NCBI RefSeq assembly: GCF_037203705.1
Contig: NZ_JBBCAT010000004.1
Span: 1-64,000 of the forward strand
Direction: 5' to 3'
DNA length: 64,000 nucleotides
Source of the DNA: Prosthecomicrobium sp. N25
GTDB taxonomy: Bacteria > Pseudomonadota > Alphaproteobacteria > Rhizobiales > Ancalomicrobiaceae
Shown here piece by piece: positions 24,167-36,766 of the stretch. The position numbers and the translations under genes were made by a program. Position 1 is the first letter of the stretch, and the number at the start of each line of letters is the position of its first letter. Under the pieces are notes generated by a model. The model was given only the letters and a program-made list of their open reading frames with translations. It made no database searches and was not told the origin of the DNA.

Positions 24167-25252
24167 GTGGCGGAGGACAGCGAGGACGACAGCGAAAGAA
24201 CAGAAGAACCATCGCAAAAGAAGCTCGACGACGCGATCGAGCGGGGCGACGTCGTCAAGAGCATGGAGGTGTCGAGCTTCTTCCTGCTCGGCAGCTGCAT
24301 GATCATGATCGCCTTCCTGGCGACCGGCATGGGGCGCGACCTCGCCCGGCCGCTCGCCGGCATGCTGGAGCACATGCACGAGATCCCCGTCGACCGGCGC
24401 GGGCTGACGGGCGTCTACCTGGAGGCCGGCAAGGTCATGGCGACCGTGCTCGGCCTGCCGGTGCTCATGTTTATCGTCGCCGGGGTGGCCGGCAACATGA
24501 TCCAGCACCGGACGGTGTGGACAGCCGAGCCGCTCATGCCGAAGCTCAACCGGGTCTCGCCCGCGGCGGGGTTCAAGCGGCTCTTCTCGGCCGACAGCCT
24601 GGCGGTCTTCGTCAAGGGCCTGATCAAGATCGTGGTCGTGTCGGCCGGCATCTGGTTCGCGGTCCGTCCGGAACTCTTCCGCCTCGAGGACATCGTGGCG
24701 ACCGACATCCTCGGCCTCCTCGCCATCACCCAGCGGCTCGCAATCCGGCTGATGGCGGCGGTCCTGGTGGTCATGGCCTTCGTGGCGGTGCTCGACTACC
24801 TCTTCCAGCGGCAGCGCTGGATCAAGCGCCTGCGCATGACACGGCAGGAACTCAAGGAGGAGTACAAGCAGCAGGAAGGCAATCCGGAGATCAAGGCGAA
24901 GATCCGGCAGCTTCGGCAGCAGCGGTCGCAGAAGCGGATGATGGCCCAGGTGCCGAAGGCGACGGTGGTGGTCACCAACCCGACCCACTACGCGGTGGCG
25001 CTGCGCTACGAGCCCGGGATGAGCGCGCCGGTCTGCGTGGCCAAGGGCGTCGACGCGATCGCGCTCAGGATCCGCGAGACGGCCGAGAAGGCGGAGGTGC
25101 CGGTCGTCGAGAACCCGCCGCTCGCCCGCGCGCTGCACGCCACCGTCGACCTCGACGGGGAGGTGCCGGAGGAGCACTACCGGGCGGTCGCCGAGGTCAT
25201 CGGCTTCGTCATGCGCATGCGGGAGAGAGCCCGGGGCTGGCGGCCAGACTGA
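24167..25252 (+). CDS. flhB: Flagellar export switch protein FlhB
   Basis: A 361-residue FlhB that controls the switch from rod/hook to filament export. It has an acidic N-terminus (EDDSERTEEPSQKKLDDAIE), four membrane helices within residues 30-220 and the cytoplasmic autocleavage motif NPTH at residues 271-274 followed by YAVALRYEPG. It starts with GTG after GAGGAGGGC. It is the last flagellar gene of the operon, and cckA follows after 88 bases. Confidence 0.97.
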   Translation: MAEDSEDDSERTEEPSQKKLDDAIERGDVVKSMEVSSFFLLGSCMIMIAFLATGMGRDLARPLAGMLEHMHEIPVDRRGLTGVYLEAGKVMATVLGLPVLMFIVAGVAGNMIQHRTVWTAEPLMPKLNRVSPAAGFKRLFSADSLAVFVKGLIKIVVVSAGIWFAVRPELFRLEDIVATDILGLLAITQRLAIRLMAAVLVVMAFVAVLDYLFQRQRWIKRLRMTRQELKEEYKQQEGNPEIKAKIRQLRQQRSQKRMMAQVPKATVVVTNPTHYAVALRYEPGMSAPVCVAKGVDAIALRIRETAEKAEVPVVENPPLARALHATVDLDGEVPEEHYRAVAEVIGFVMRMRERARGWRPD

Positions 25253-25340
25253 CGGGGCGTCGCGGCCGGGGGCGGGCGAAATCCTCCGCACATGCGGGGG
25301 CGAAAACGGATATCCTGCGCGAACTTCAGGGAATCGGGTG

Positions 25341-27914
25341 ATGGCGGACGTGGACGCGGGGCAGTCGGGGCAGGACCCGGTGATCGACAGGGCCGAGAAG
25401 GCGGGGAGCATCGGGCTCCTCGTCGCGCTGGCGCTCGGCCTCGTCGGCGCGGCCGTGGCGCTGGCGCTGATGCGGCGCGAGGAGTCCGCCATCTACGTGC
25501 AGATGCTGCTCGGCATCCTGGCCGTCGTCGGGGTCTTCGCGCTCTTCGCCGGCGCCGTCGGCCTGATGCGCTTCGGCGCGCGTCGCCCGCATCACCCGCT
25601 CGCCAAGGCCTACCTCGACACCACCTCCGAGGGCGTCCTCATCACCGACAAGGAGGGGAGGATCGCCTATGCGAACCGCGCCTACGCGGACCTGATCCGG
25701 GCCGAGGCGGCGAAGGACGTGCGCACAGTGGAGCGCGTCTTCGCGGGCGACCCGGAGGCCGCCGAGGCGATGTTCCGCCTGACCCAGGCGCTGCGCGAGA
25801 AGCGCCCGGCGCGGGAGGAGATCCGCACCGTCAGCCCGCTCGGCCGGACGGAGGGCGGGGCACGCTGGTACCGGGTGCGGGTCCGGCCGCTCGAGATCAA
25901 GTGGGAGGGCATCGGCGGCGGCAAGGCCCAGCTCGCCATCTGGCAGGTCGCCGACATCACGCGCGACCGCGACGAGCAGGAGACCAGCTTCCAGGAGCTG
26001 CAGCAGGTCGTCACCTTCCTGGACCACGCGCCCGCGGGCTTCTTCTCCGCCGATCCGCGCGGGCGCATCACCTATCTCAACGCCACGCTCGCCGACTGGC
26101 TCGGCTACGACCTGGCCAAGTTCGAGCCGGGCGGCATCCAGCTCAAGGACATCGTGCAGGGGCAGGGGGTCGCCCTCATCGCCGACGCCGGGGCCGGCGA
26201 GGGCGGGACCAAGACGCGGATCATCGACCTCGACCTCGTCAAGCGCAACGGGCAGAGCCTGCCGGTGCGCCTGCTGCACCGGGTGCCGGTCTCGACCGCC
26301 GGCGTGTCGGGCGACAGCCGGACGCTCGTCCTGAACCGTTCGCCGGGGGAGGACGTCTCGGAGGCGCTCCGGGCGGCCGAGGTCCGCTTCGCGCGCTTCT
26401 TCAACTCCACGCCGATCGCCATCGCGTCGATCGACCGGGAGGGGCGCATCCTGCGGACGAACGCACCGTTCCTGAAGCTCTTCGGCGAATTGGCCCGGCC
26501 GAGCGAGGCGACCGGCCGGCGGCGGCTCGCCGACGGGGTGGCGGACGGCAAGCGCAGCGAGCTCATCGCCGCACTCGAGGCGGCCGCGCAGGGCCGTGGC
26601 GACATCACGCCCGTGGAGGCGGAACTCGCCGCCGGCGACCCGAACCGCAAGCGCTCCGTGCGCTTCTACATCTCGGCGGTCGAGGAGGGCGAGGGCGAGG
26701 GCGAGGCGGCGATCGTCTACGCGCTCGAAACCACCCAGCAGCGCGAGTTGGAGCAGCAGTTCGCGCAGTCCATGAAGATGCAGGCGATCGGCCAGCTCGC
26801 GGGCGGCATCGCTCACGACTTCAACAACGTGCTGACCGCCATCATCGGCTTCTCGGACCTGCTCCTCGCCTCGCACCGGCCGACCGACCCGTCCTTCCAG
26901 GACATCATGAACATCAAGCAGAACGCGAACCGGGCGGCCGCCCTCGTGCGGCAGCTCCTCGCCTTCTCGCGACGCCAGACGCTCCGCCCGGAGATCATCC
27001 GCCTCGGCGACACGCTCGCCGACCTGCACATGCTGCTGGCGCGCCTGCTCGGCGAGAAGGTCGAGCTGAAGGTGGTGCACGGGCGCGACCTGTGGCCGGT
27101 CAAGGCCGACACGAGCCAGCTCGAGCAGGTGATCGTCAACCTGGCGGTCAACGCCCGCGACGCCATGCCGAACGGCGGGCGGCTCACCATCTCGACGCGC
27201 AACGTCCAGGCCGGCGAGGCGATGGCCTTCCCGACGCCCGGCATGCCGCCCTCGGACTACGTCGCCATCGAGGTCTCCGACACCGGCACCGGCATCCCGC
27301 CGGAGATCATCGAGAAGATCTTCGAGCCCTTCTTCACCACGAAGGCGGTCGGGCAGGGCACGGGCCTCGGTCTGTCGACCGTCTACGGCATCGTCAAGCA
27401 GACCGGCGGCTTCGTCTATTGCTCCAGCGAGGTCGGGCAGGGGACCACGTTCCACATCCTGCTGCCGCGCCATGTCGAGACCGCGCGCGAGAAGCAGGAC
27501 GCCAAGGCGGAGGCGGAGACGCACCAGCCGAGCGGCGACCTGACGGGGTCGGCGAGCATCCTGCTGGTCGAGGACGAAGAGGCGGTGCGCGCCTTCGCGT
27601 CGCGGGCATTGCGCTCGCGCGGCTACACGGTCCACGAGGCGTCGACGGGCACCGAAGCGCTGGCGGTCATGGAGGAGGCCGGCGGCAAGATCGACCTGGT
27701 GGTCTCCGACGTGGTCATGCCCGAGATGGACGGGCCGAGCCTGCTCAGGGAGCTTCGGCGCACGCGCCCGGAGCTCAAGATCATCTTCGTCTCCGGCTAC
27801 GCGGAGGACGCCTTCGCCAAGAATCTGCCGGAAGGCGAGGCCTTCCTCTTCCTGCCCAAGCCCTTCTCGCTGAAGCAGCTCGCCACGGCGGTCAAGGACG
27901 CCCTGGGCAAGTAG
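25341..27914 (+). CDS. cckA: Cell-cycle hybrid histidine kinase CckA
   Basis: An 857-residue membrane hybrid kinase. Two membrane helices lie at about residues 22-41 and 54-73. PAS domains begin near 85 ([20 protein letters not shown]), near 230 ([20 protein letters not shown]) and probably near 350 ([20 protein letters not shown]). The DHp domain carries the phospho-acceptor His492 in [14 protein letters not shown]. The ATPase has [10 protein letters not shown] and a G-rich lid, and the receiver domain has Asp790 in [14 protein letters not shown]. CckA phosphorylates CtrA through ChpT. CtrA boxes precede several operons in this same window. ATG at 25341 is preferred to the preceding GTG. Confidence 0.9.
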   Translation: MADVDAGQSGQDPVIDRAEKAGSIGLLVALALGLVGAAVALALMRREESAIYVQMLLGILAVVGVFALFAGAVGLMRFGARRPHHPLAKAYLDTTSEGVLITDKEGRIAYANRAYADLIRAEAAKDVRTVERVFAGDPEAAEAMFRLTQALREKRPAREEIRTVSPLGRTEGGARWYRVRVRPLEIKWEGIGGGKAQLAIWQVADITRDRDEQETSFQELQQVVTFLDHAPAGFFSADPRGRITYLNATLADWLGYDLAKFEPGGIQLKDIVQGQGVALIADAGAGEGGTKTRIIDLDLVKRNGQSLPVRLLHRVPVSTAGVSGDSRTLVLNRSPGEDVSEALRAAEVRFARFFNSTPIAIASIDREGRILRTNAPFLKLFGELARPSEATGRRRLADGVADGKRSELIAALEAAAQGRGDITPVEAELAAGDPNRKRSVRFYISAVEEGEGEGEAAIVYALETTQQRELEQQFAQSMKMQAIGQLAGGIAHDFNNVLTAIIGFSDLLLASHRPTDPSFQDIMNIKQNANRAAALVRQLLAFSRRQTLRPEIIRLGDTLADLHMLLARLLGEKVELKVVHGRDLWPVKADTSQLEQVIVNLAVNARDAMPNGGRLTISTRNVQAGEAMAFPTPGMPPSDYVAIEVSDTGTGIPPEIIEKIFEPFFTTKAVGQGTGLGLSTVYGIVKQTGGFVYCSSEVGQGTTFHILLPRHVETAREKQDAKAEAETHQPSGDLTGSASILLVEDEEAVRAFASRALRSRGYTVHEASTGTEALAVMEEAGGKIDLVVSDVVMPEMDGPSLLRELRRTRPELKIIFVSGYAEDAFAKNLPEGEAFLFLPKPFSLKQLATAVKDALGK

Positions 27915-28207
27915 GCGGAGGGCGGAGGCCGTCGCGGCGGATCAGCAAAGTCGGCGCTTCACCAGCAAATGTCGCCCGCCGGGCCACTTCGGCCGCAAGG
28001 GCGGCGCCGGCAGGCGCTCCGGGTGCTGGTTCGACAAAGCTGGGGGAGCCGGACGATTCTTCCGCGGGCAACCCTGGCGGATGCGTCTTGAGGGGCGAGT
28101 CAGCCGATCGTCCGACCCGTCCGGAAAGAATTGCCCCGGGTCGTCCTGTCGGACGGCCCGGGGTGTGACGGGGTGGCCGGCGCACGCGCCCCGACCACCC
28201 CGTGCGC
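27915..28207. other. Intergenic region between convergent cckA and MFS genes
   Basis: This gap of 293 bases has no credible gene. Its only clear element is the hairpin at 28168-28203 next to the end of the transporter gene. Open frames crossing it are GC-driven. Confidence 0.4.
28168..28203 (-). terminator. Hairpin terminator-like element of the MFS gene
   Basis: A nine-base-pair stem ACGGGGTGG/CCACCCCGT encloses a nested GGCGC/GCGCC stem, starting within five bases of the transporter stop on the minus strand. There is no clear U-tract, so termination is inferred from position. Confidence 0.5.
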
Positions 28208-29932
28208 TCAGCGCCGATCCTCGGCGAAGATGTCGCGATCCTTGTTCTCGGGCACGAAGATGAGGCCGATGACGGCCGTGCCGAGGGCGATCACGATCGG
28301 GTACCACAGGCCGTAGTAGACGTCTCCGGTCTGGGCGATCATCGCGAAGGCGGTCGCGGGCATGAGGCCGCCGAACCAGCCGTTGCCGATATGGTAGGGC
28401 AGCGACATGCCGGTGTAGCGGATCCGGGTCGGGAAGAGCTCGACGAGCGCCGCCGCGATCGGGCCGTAGACCATCGTGACGAGCAGGACGAGGTAGGTCA
28501 GGACCAGGATCAGCTTCAGCTGCTGGGCGCCGAAGATGTCGAAGAAGCCTTCGATCTTGACGATCTCGGCATTCGGCTTGCCGGCCACGGGGTAGCCGGC
28601 GGCGCCGAGCGCCTCGTTCACCTGCTTGGTGAAGGCGGCCGGGGTCGCCTTGGCGGCATCGCCCGTCAGCTTGGCGGCGTCGTAGGAGGCGATCTCCGTG
28701 CCGCCGACCTTGACCTTGGCGACCGCGGCGCCGGGCACGTACTCGACCGAGTAGTTGACCGAGCCGCGGGCGAGCAGGGCCTTGGCGACGTCGCAGGAGT
28801 TGGTGAACTTCGAGGTGCCGGTCGGGTTGAACTGGAACGAGCAGTCGTTCGGATCGGCGACGACGACGACCTTGGTGGCCTGGTGCGCCCGGTGCAGCAT
28901 CGGGTTCGCGGTTTCGGTGATGAAGCCGAAGACCGGGAAGTAGGTGAGCGCGGCCAGCACGCAGCCGGTCAGGATGATGGGCTTGCGCCCGATCCGGTCG
29001 GAGAGCGAGCCGAACAGGATGAAGCCGCCGGTGCCGAGCACGAGCGCCCAGGCGATGAGCACGTTGGCGGTGAACATGTCGACGCGCAGGATGTTCTGCA
29101 GGAAGAACAGCGCGTAGAACTGGCCCGTGTACCAGACGACCGCCTGGCCGGCGACGAGGCCGAGCAGCGCGATGACAGCGAACTTGGCGTTCTTCCACTG
29201 ACCGAAGGCTTCAGAGAGCGGCGCCTTGGACTGCGTACCCTCTTCCTTCATCTTCTTGAAGGCGGGGCTCTCCTCCATCTGGAGGCGGATATAGAGCGAG
29301 ATGCCGAGCAGGAAGATCGACAGCAGGAAGGGAATGCGCCAGCCCCAGGCCGCGAAGGCCTGTTCGCCGACCCACATCCGGACCGTCAGGATCACGACCA
29401 GCGACAGGAGGAGCCCCAGCGTCGCGGTGGTCTGGATCCAGCTCGTGAAGTAGCCGCGGCGGCCGTGCGGGGCGTGCTCTGCAACATAAACGACCGCGCC
29501 GCCATACTCGCCGCCGAGCGCCAAGCCCTGCAGCATGCGCAGGAGGATCAGGGTGACGGGCGCGAGCCAGCCGATGGTCTCGTAGCCGGGCAGCAGGCCG
29601 ACCACGAAGGTGGAGATGCCCATGATCAGGATGGTCATCAGGAACGTGTACTTGCGGCCGACCAGGTCGCCGAGCCGGCCGAACACGAGCGCGCCGAAGG
29701 GGCGGACCAGGAAGCCCGCCGCGAAGGCGAGGAGCGCGAAGACGTTGCGCGTCGCCTCCGGGAAGGAGGAGAAGAATTGCGCGCCGATGATCGCGGCGAG
29801 CGAGCCGTAGAGGTAGAAATCGTACCACTCGAAGATGGTGCCCGCCGAGGAGGCGAGGATCACCTTCTTCTCTTCCCGCGTCATCGGTCGGTTTCTGGCC
29901 GCGGCCGACGAACCCATGGTCGTCACAGACAT
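28208..29932 (-). CDS. MFS transporter of the metabolite:H+ symporter (MHS) family with long insert
   Basis: A 574-residue proton-coupled carrier of the MHS family (relatives move citrate, proline/betaine, ketoglutarate or shikimate). The start REEKKVILASSAGTIFEWYD leads into FYLYGSLAAIIGAQFF, and the loop GALVFGRLGDLVGRKYTFLM is the MFS motif. Twelve helices are expected. Between helices of the C-terminal half, at about residues 350-467, lies a soluble insert with two cysteines (NDCSFQFN and TNSCDVAK). The ATG at 29932 has GGGAG seven bases ahead. The upstream in-frame stretch runs through a palindromic operator and is excluded. The substrate is unknown. Confidence 0.85.
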   Translation of the reverse strand: MSVTTMGSSAAARNRPMTREEKKVILASSAGTIFEWYDFYLYGSLAAIIGAQFFSSFPEATRNVFALLAFAAGFLVRPFGALVFGRLGDLVGRKYTFLMTILIMGISTFVVGLLPGYETIGWLAPVTLILLRMLQGLALGGEYGGAVVYVAEHAPHGRRGYFTSWIQTTATLGLLLSLVVILTVRMWVGEQAFAAWGWRIPFLLSIFLLGISLYIRLQMEESPAFKKMKEEGTQSKAPLSEAFGQWKNAKFAVIALLGLVAGQAVVWYTGQFYALFFLQNILRVDMFTANVLIAWALVLGTGGFILFGSLSDRIGRKPIILTGCVLAALTYFPVFGFITETANPMLHRAHQATKVVVVADPNDCSFQFNPTGTSKFTNSCDVAKALLARGSVNYSVEYVPGAAVAKVKVGGTEIASYDAAKLTGDAAKATPAAFTKQVNEALGAAGYPVAGKPNAEIVKIEGFFDIFGAQQLKLILVLTYLVLLVTMVYGPIAAALVELFPTRIRYTGMSLPYHIGNGWFGGLMPATAFAMIAQTGDVYYGLWYPIVIALGTAVIGLIFVPENKDRDIFAEDRR

Positions 29933-30296
29933 GAGAAAGCTCCCTATCCCTTGTCCTTGTTTCAGGACTCTGCGGGCCGGAGCTCGAGGCACTCGGGAAC
30001 TCTCCGGTCCGTCCGCGGGGAAGTGGGGCGCCGGGTTGGGTTGTCTACGTGATAACACGTAGCACATGGTCTAATTGCGTCGGTAGCAATCTGACATTAA
30101 CCTGACCGGCTGGCCTTGGACAAGGTCCTCTGCTTCCATGCCGGCCGCTTGCCCGACGGGTCCCGGGAATCGTTTCGCAGGCGATTTCCGCCCGCACGGG
30201 CCGCCCGCCGTGCGGACCTCGCCACCTGCGTCGGACGGCTCTTTCGCGCGCCGCCGTCCTGGTCATAAGGTCGATCGCGCCGACGAGGAGGCCACG
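29933..30296. other. Divergent regulatory gap between the MFS and P450 genes
   Basis: A 364-base gap separates two divergently transcribed genes. It contains a perfect 18-base dyad at 30045-30062 and an AT-richer stretch (30047-30105) that should hold promoters. I could not assign -35/-10 boxes with confidence. Confidence 0.4.
30045..30062. promoter_or_regulatory. Palindromic operator CTACGTG-N4-CACGTAG
   Basis: A perfect seven-base inverted repeat with ATAA in the centre lies 113 bases upstream of the MFS start. The size and AT core suit a dimeric GntR- or TetR-type regulator, but no such regulator gene is adjacent. Confidence 0.5.
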
Positions 30297-31526
30297 ATGG
30301 AGACCGGGCCGGGAAACCTGCCGCGCTTCGCCCAAGACCCGAAGGAGTCCGCTTTCGTGCAGGACCCCTATCCGGCCTACCGGAGACTGCGCGCGCTCGG
30401 CGACCTGGTGGTCTGGGAGGCCTACGGCTTTCCCGTGTCGGCACGCCATGGGGTGGTGTCCGCAGCGCTCAAGGAGCGGCGCTTCGGCCGCGAGATCCTG
30501 CAGGTGGCCTCGCGCGAGGAACTCGGCTGGCCCGAGCCGGCCGCGCATCTCGCCCCCTTTCTCGCCTTCGAGGCGGGATCCATGCTGGAGCGCGAGCCGC
30601 CGGTCCACACGCGGCTGCGCGGCCTCGTCAACCGCGCCTTCACGGGTCGGGCGGTGGAGCGGCTCGCGCCCGAGATCGCGCGGCTCGCCGGCCGCCTCCT
30701 CGACGCCGTCGCGGACCGGTGGGAGGCGGATCTCCTCCCAGCCTTCGCGGAGCCGATCCCGGTGGCGGTGATCTGCGGGCTTCTCGGCCTGCCGGTCGCG
30801 GACGGGCCTCAACTCGTGGCCTGGTCTCACGCGATGGTGGCCGTCTACCAGTTCGGGGCCACGCGCGCTGTCGAGGAGGCTGCGGTCGCCGCGACGCTCG
30901 CCTTCTCGGATTATGTCCGCGCCGCGATCCGGGACCGGCGCGCGCGTCCCGGCGAGGATCTCCTCAGCGCGCTCGTGGCCGCCCGCGACGGCGCGGACCG
31001 GCTGAGCGAAGAGGAACTGGTCGCGACCGCGATCCTGCTGATGAACGCCGGCCATGAGGGCACGGTCCATGCGCTCGGCAACGCCGTCGCGGCGCTGCTC
31101 GCGCCCGGGGTCGACCGCCGGGCCATCTTCGCGGACGGCGAGGCGACGCGCCGGACCGTCGAGGAGTGCCTGCGCCACGACCCGCCGCTCCACCTTTTCA
31201 CCCGCTACGCGCTGGAAGACTTCGACTTCGCCGGGCATCCGTTCCGCAAGGGCGATCGGATCGGGCTTCTCCTGGCCGCGGCGAACCGGGATCCGGTGGC
31301 ATTCGACGACCCGGAGGCCTTCCAGCCGGCCCGCATCCCCGGCCCGCACCTCGCCTTCGGGGCCGGCATCCATTTCTGCGTGGGCGCCCCGCTGGCGCGG
31401 CTCGAACTGGCGATCGCGCTGCCCATCCTCTTCGAACGCCTGCCCGGGCTGCGGGCCGCCGCTCCGCCGCGCTGGCGCGACAGCTATCATTTCCGCGGGC
31501 TCGAACGGCTCGACTGCCTCTGGTGA
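30297..31526 (+). CDS. Cytochrome P450
   Basis: A 409-residue soluble bacterial P450. The I-helix segment [20 protein letters not shown], the ExxR motif (EECLR), and the haem loop [20 protein letters not shown] with the ligating Cys361 are all present. I-helix position AGHEGT has the acid-threonine variant (E-G-T) used for oxygen activation. The ATG follows GAGGAGGCC. No ferredoxin or ferredoxin reductase lies nearby, so redox partners must come from elsewhere. The substrate is unknown. Confidence 0.93.
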   Translation: METGPGNLPRFAQDPKESAFVQDPYPAYRRLRALGDLVVWEAYGFPVSARHGVVSAALKERRFGREILQVASREELGWPEPAAHLAPFLAFEAGSMLEREPPVHTRLRGLVNRAFTGRAVERLAPEIARLAGRLLDAVADRWEADLLPAFAEPIPVAVICGLLGLPVADGPQLVAWSHAMVAVYQFGATRAVEEAAVAATLAFSDYVRAAIRDRRARPGEDLLSALVAARDGADRLSEEELVATAILLMNAGHEGTVHALGNAVAALLAPGVDRRAIFADGEATRRTVEECLRHDPPLHLFTRYALEDFDFAGHPFRKGDRIGLLLAAANRDPVAFDDPEAFQPARIPGPHLAFGAGIHFCVGAPLARLELAIALPILFERLPGLRAAAPPRWRDSYHFRGLERLDCLW

Positions 31527-31624
31527 AAGGGTGGCGTCCCGGGACTCCCGGGGCGCGTCACCGGCTTGGGTCCCGTGGCTCGGGCTGGTGCCGCTCCGAC
31601 GCGTCCGTGCCCCGGGCGGCCGGA

Positions 31625-32539
31625 TCAGGTCCGGGACAGGGCTACCGCGATCTCCGCCGCGAGCCCGGCATTGGCCAGGACGAGGGCGCGGTTGGTGGCG
31701 AGGCTGCGACCTTCGGTCAATTCCAGGATGCGGCCGAGAAGGTAAGGCGTCACGGCCTTGGCGCGAATGCCGGCGGACTCCGCGTCCGCCAGCGCGCAGG
31801 CGATGTGGCGCTCCATCTCGGCGCGCGCGATCTCGTGTGCCGCCGGAACGGGATTGGCGAGCAGGATCCCGCCGCCGATGCCGAGGGCGCGCCGGCTCGC
31901 GGCGAAGCGGGCGAAGTCCTCGGCCGTATCGATCCGGAGGGGGCAGGGCAGGCCCGAGGTGCGCGACCAGAAGGCCGGAAAGTCGTCGGTGCGCCAGCCT
32001 ACGACCGGCACGCCGCGGGTTTCCAGGACCTCCAGGGTCTTGGGGAGGTCGAGGATGGCCTTGGCGCCGGCGGAGACCACCACGACCTCGGTCCGCGCCA
32101 GTTCCTCCAGGTCGGCCGATACGTCGAAGCTCGTCTCGGCGCCCCTGTGCACCCCCCCGATGCCGCCGGTCGCGAAGACCCGGATTCCGGCGCGCTGGGC
32201 TGCGATCATCGTGGCCGCGACCGTCGTGGCGCCGATCCGCCCCGTCGCGATCGCGAAGGCGAGGTCGGCGCGCGACAGCTTCAGGACGTCGCGGCTGCGC
32301 GCCAGTTGTTCCAGGGAGGCCGGGTCGAGCCCGACCCGCAGGCGGCCGCCCATGACCGCCACCGTCGCCGGCACCGCGCCGCCGGCCCGGACCGTCGCCT
32401 CGAGCTCGCGCGCGGCCTCGAGGTTCGCGGGCCAGGGGAGGCCATGGGCGATGATGGTCGATTCGAGGGCGACCACCGGACGGCCTTCGGCCAGCGCGGC
32501 GGCGACCTCCTCGGTCGGTTCGATCAGGTCGGCGTGCAA
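31625..32539 (-). CDS. psuG: Pseudouridine-5'-phosphate glycosidase
   Basis: A 304-residue PsuG, which splits pseudouridine 5'-phosphate to uracil and ribose 5-phosphate. Family motifs include [40 protein letters not shown] followed by [40 protein letters not shown] and the end NPVPAAHEI. The start is taken as TTG at 32539, just after CGAGGATCC, which gives the usual length of about 305 residues. No ATG is available in frame nearby. The frame stays open further upstream but without homology. No adjacent PsuK kinase was seen, although such enzymes often pair. Confidence 0.88.
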   Translation of the reverse strand: MHADLIEPTEEVAAALAEGRPVVALESTIIAHGLPWPANLEAARELEATVRAGGAVPATVAVMGGRLRVGLDPASLEQLARSRDVLKLSRADLAFAIATGRIGATTVAATMIAAQRAGIRVFATGGIGGVHRGAETSFDVSADLEELARTEVVVVSAGAKAILDLPKTLEVLETRGVPVVGWRTDDFPAFWSRTSGLPCPLRIDTAEDFARFAASRRALGIGGGILLANPVPAAHEIARAEMERHIACALADAESAGIRAKAVTPYLLGRILELTEGRSLATNRALVLANAGLAAEIAVALSRT

Positions 32540-32682
32540 GGATCCTCGCGGGCAGGGAAGGCACGGATTTCCCCCAAGTATGATCGACGCGAGCGGGGCT
32601 GGCGAGGGCCTCCGCCGGGCCGCCGACAGGACCTCGACGATTCCTCCCGCGGCGACCCGGTCCGAGGGCTGGAGGACCGCCG

Positions 32683-32697
32683 GAACATAGCGCGTAC
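32683..32697. promoter_or_regulatory. SOS box-like element 1 upstream of recA
   Basis: GAAC-N7-GTAC differs at one base from the alphaproteobacterial LexA site GTTC-N7-GTTC (its complement is GAAC-N7-GAAC). It is 119 bases before the recA start. Confidence 0.45.
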
Positions 32698-32750
32698 GGA
32701 ATTTGAATCGACGAGACAAGACAGCGACTTGACGAGGAGGACGGTATATG

Positions 32751-32765
32751 GAACAAAACCGGTAC
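32751..32765. promoter_or_regulatory. SOS box-like element 2 upstream of recA
   Basis: This is a second GAAC-N7-GTAC with the same mismatch and shared flanking G and G, 68 bases after the first and adjoining a TATATG sequence that could be a -10 region. Two copies with the same variant support a genuine LexA operator pair. Confidence 0.5.
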
Positions 32766-32815
32766 GCAAGCGGGATTTGTACGGCCGGCGAGCGCGTGAC
32801 ATAAGGAGCGGTCAG

Positions 32816-33895
32816 ATGGCACAGGCGCAACTTCGCCTCGTGGACGGGGACGGCATGGACAAGAGCAAGGCTTTGGACGCGGCGCTGGCACAGATCGAGC
32901 GCAACTTCGGCAAGGGCTCGATCATGCGCCTCGGCCAGGGCAAGGTCGTGGAGATCGAGGTGGTCTCGACCGGCTCGATCGGGCTCGACATCGCGCTCGG
33001 CATCGGCGGGCTGCCGCGCGGGCGAATCATCGAGGTCTACGGGCCGGAATCGTCGGGCAAGACGACGCTCGCGCTGCATGTGGTCGCCGAGGCGCAGAAG
33101 AAGGGTGGGATCTGCGCCTTCGTGGACGCCGAGCACGCGCTCGACCCGATCTACGCCCGCAAGCTCGGCGTCAATCTCGACGATCTCCTGATCTCGCAGC
33201 CCGACGCGGGCGAGCAGGCGCTGGAGATCGCCGACACGCTGGTGCGGTCCGGAGCGGTCGACGTGCTGGTGATCGATTCGGTCGCCGCGCTGACGCCGAA
33301 GGCGGAGCTCGAGGGCGAGATGGGCGACAGCCTGCCCGGGCTCCAGGCACGGCTGATGAGCCAGGCCCTGCGCAAGCTCACCGGGTCGATCTCCAAGTCG
33401 CGCACCATGGTTATCTTCATCAACCAGATCCGCCAGAAGATCGGCGTGATGTTCGGCAACCCGGAGACGACGACGGGCGGCAACGCGCTGAAGTTCTACG
33501 CTTCGGTGCGCCTCGACATCCGCCGGATCGGCGCGATCAAGGACCGTGACGAGGTGGTCGGCAACCAGACCCGCGTGAAGGTGGTGAAGAACAAGATGGC
33601 TCCGCCCTTCAAGGAGGTCGAGTTCGACATCATGTACGGGGAGGGCATCTCCAAGGTCGGCGAGCTCGTGGACCTCGGCGTGAAGGCCGGGATCGTCGAC
33701 AAGTCCGGATCCTGGTTCTCCTTCGAGAGCCAGCGCATCGGCCAGGGTCGCGAGAACGCCAAGACCTTCCTGAAGGAGAACAAGGACGTGTCGGCTCGCA
33801 TCGAGACCGCGATCCGGCAGAACGCGGGCCTGATCGCCGACAAGATCCTGCCGACGGGCACCGCCGAGGACGAGGACGGCCCGGTCACGGACTGA
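32816..33895 (+). CDS. recA: Recombinase RecA
   Basis: A 359-residue RecA, which forms filaments on single-stranded DNA for recombinational repair and stimulates LexA self-cleavage. Walker [10 protein letters not shown] is at residues 76-84. Other markers are [19 protein letters not shown]-type N-terminal helix, [20 protein letters not shown] (Walker B and L1) and [20 protein letters not shown] (L2). The C-terminus is acidic ([10 protein letters not shown]). The ATG follows AAGGAGCGG. Two SOS-like boxes lie upstream. Confidence 0.98.
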   Translation: MAQAQLRLVDGDGMDKSKALDAALAQIERNFGKGSIMRLGQGKVVEIEVVSTGSIGLDIALGIGGLPRGRIIEVYGPESSGKTTLALHVVAEAQKKGGICAFVDAEHALDPIYARKLGVNLDDLLISQPDAGEQALEIADTLVRSGAVDVLVIDSVAALTPKAELEGEMGDSLPGLQARLMSQALRKLTGSISKSRTMVIFINQIRQKIGVMFGNPETTTGGNALKFYASVRLDIRRIGAIKDRDEVVGNQTRVKVVKNKMAPPFKEVEFDIMYGEGISKVGELVDLGVKAGIVDKSGSWFSFESQRIGQGRENAKTFLKENKDVSARIETAIRQNAGLIADKILPTGTAEDEDGPVTD

Positions 33896-34077
33896 TCGAG
33901 GCGGGTCGTGGCGCGAGGGCCGGTGAGGGCCGCGGGCCCCCGGCGGTACCTGGGCCCTTCCCGGGAGAGAGGGCCGAGCCGCGACGCCGCGGCCGCCTCG
34001 CTTCTCGTGTGGACAGGCCGGGGAGCGGCGGCTAAAAGCTCGGACCCGTGTCAAGCATTCGAAAGGTCTGCGGTTCC

Positions 34078-36750
<2,673 letters not shown>

Positions 36751-36766
36751 GACGAAGGGGTCGGCG

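Noticed and set aside
25326-27635. A 769-codon antisense frame over cckA
   Set aside because: CckA has complete kinase and receiver motifs. The antisense frame is a compositional shadow.
28208-31526. A natural-product cluster of transporter, P450 and neighbours
   Set aside because: No biosynthetic core enzyme lies nearby; psuG, recA and alaS are housekeeping genes.
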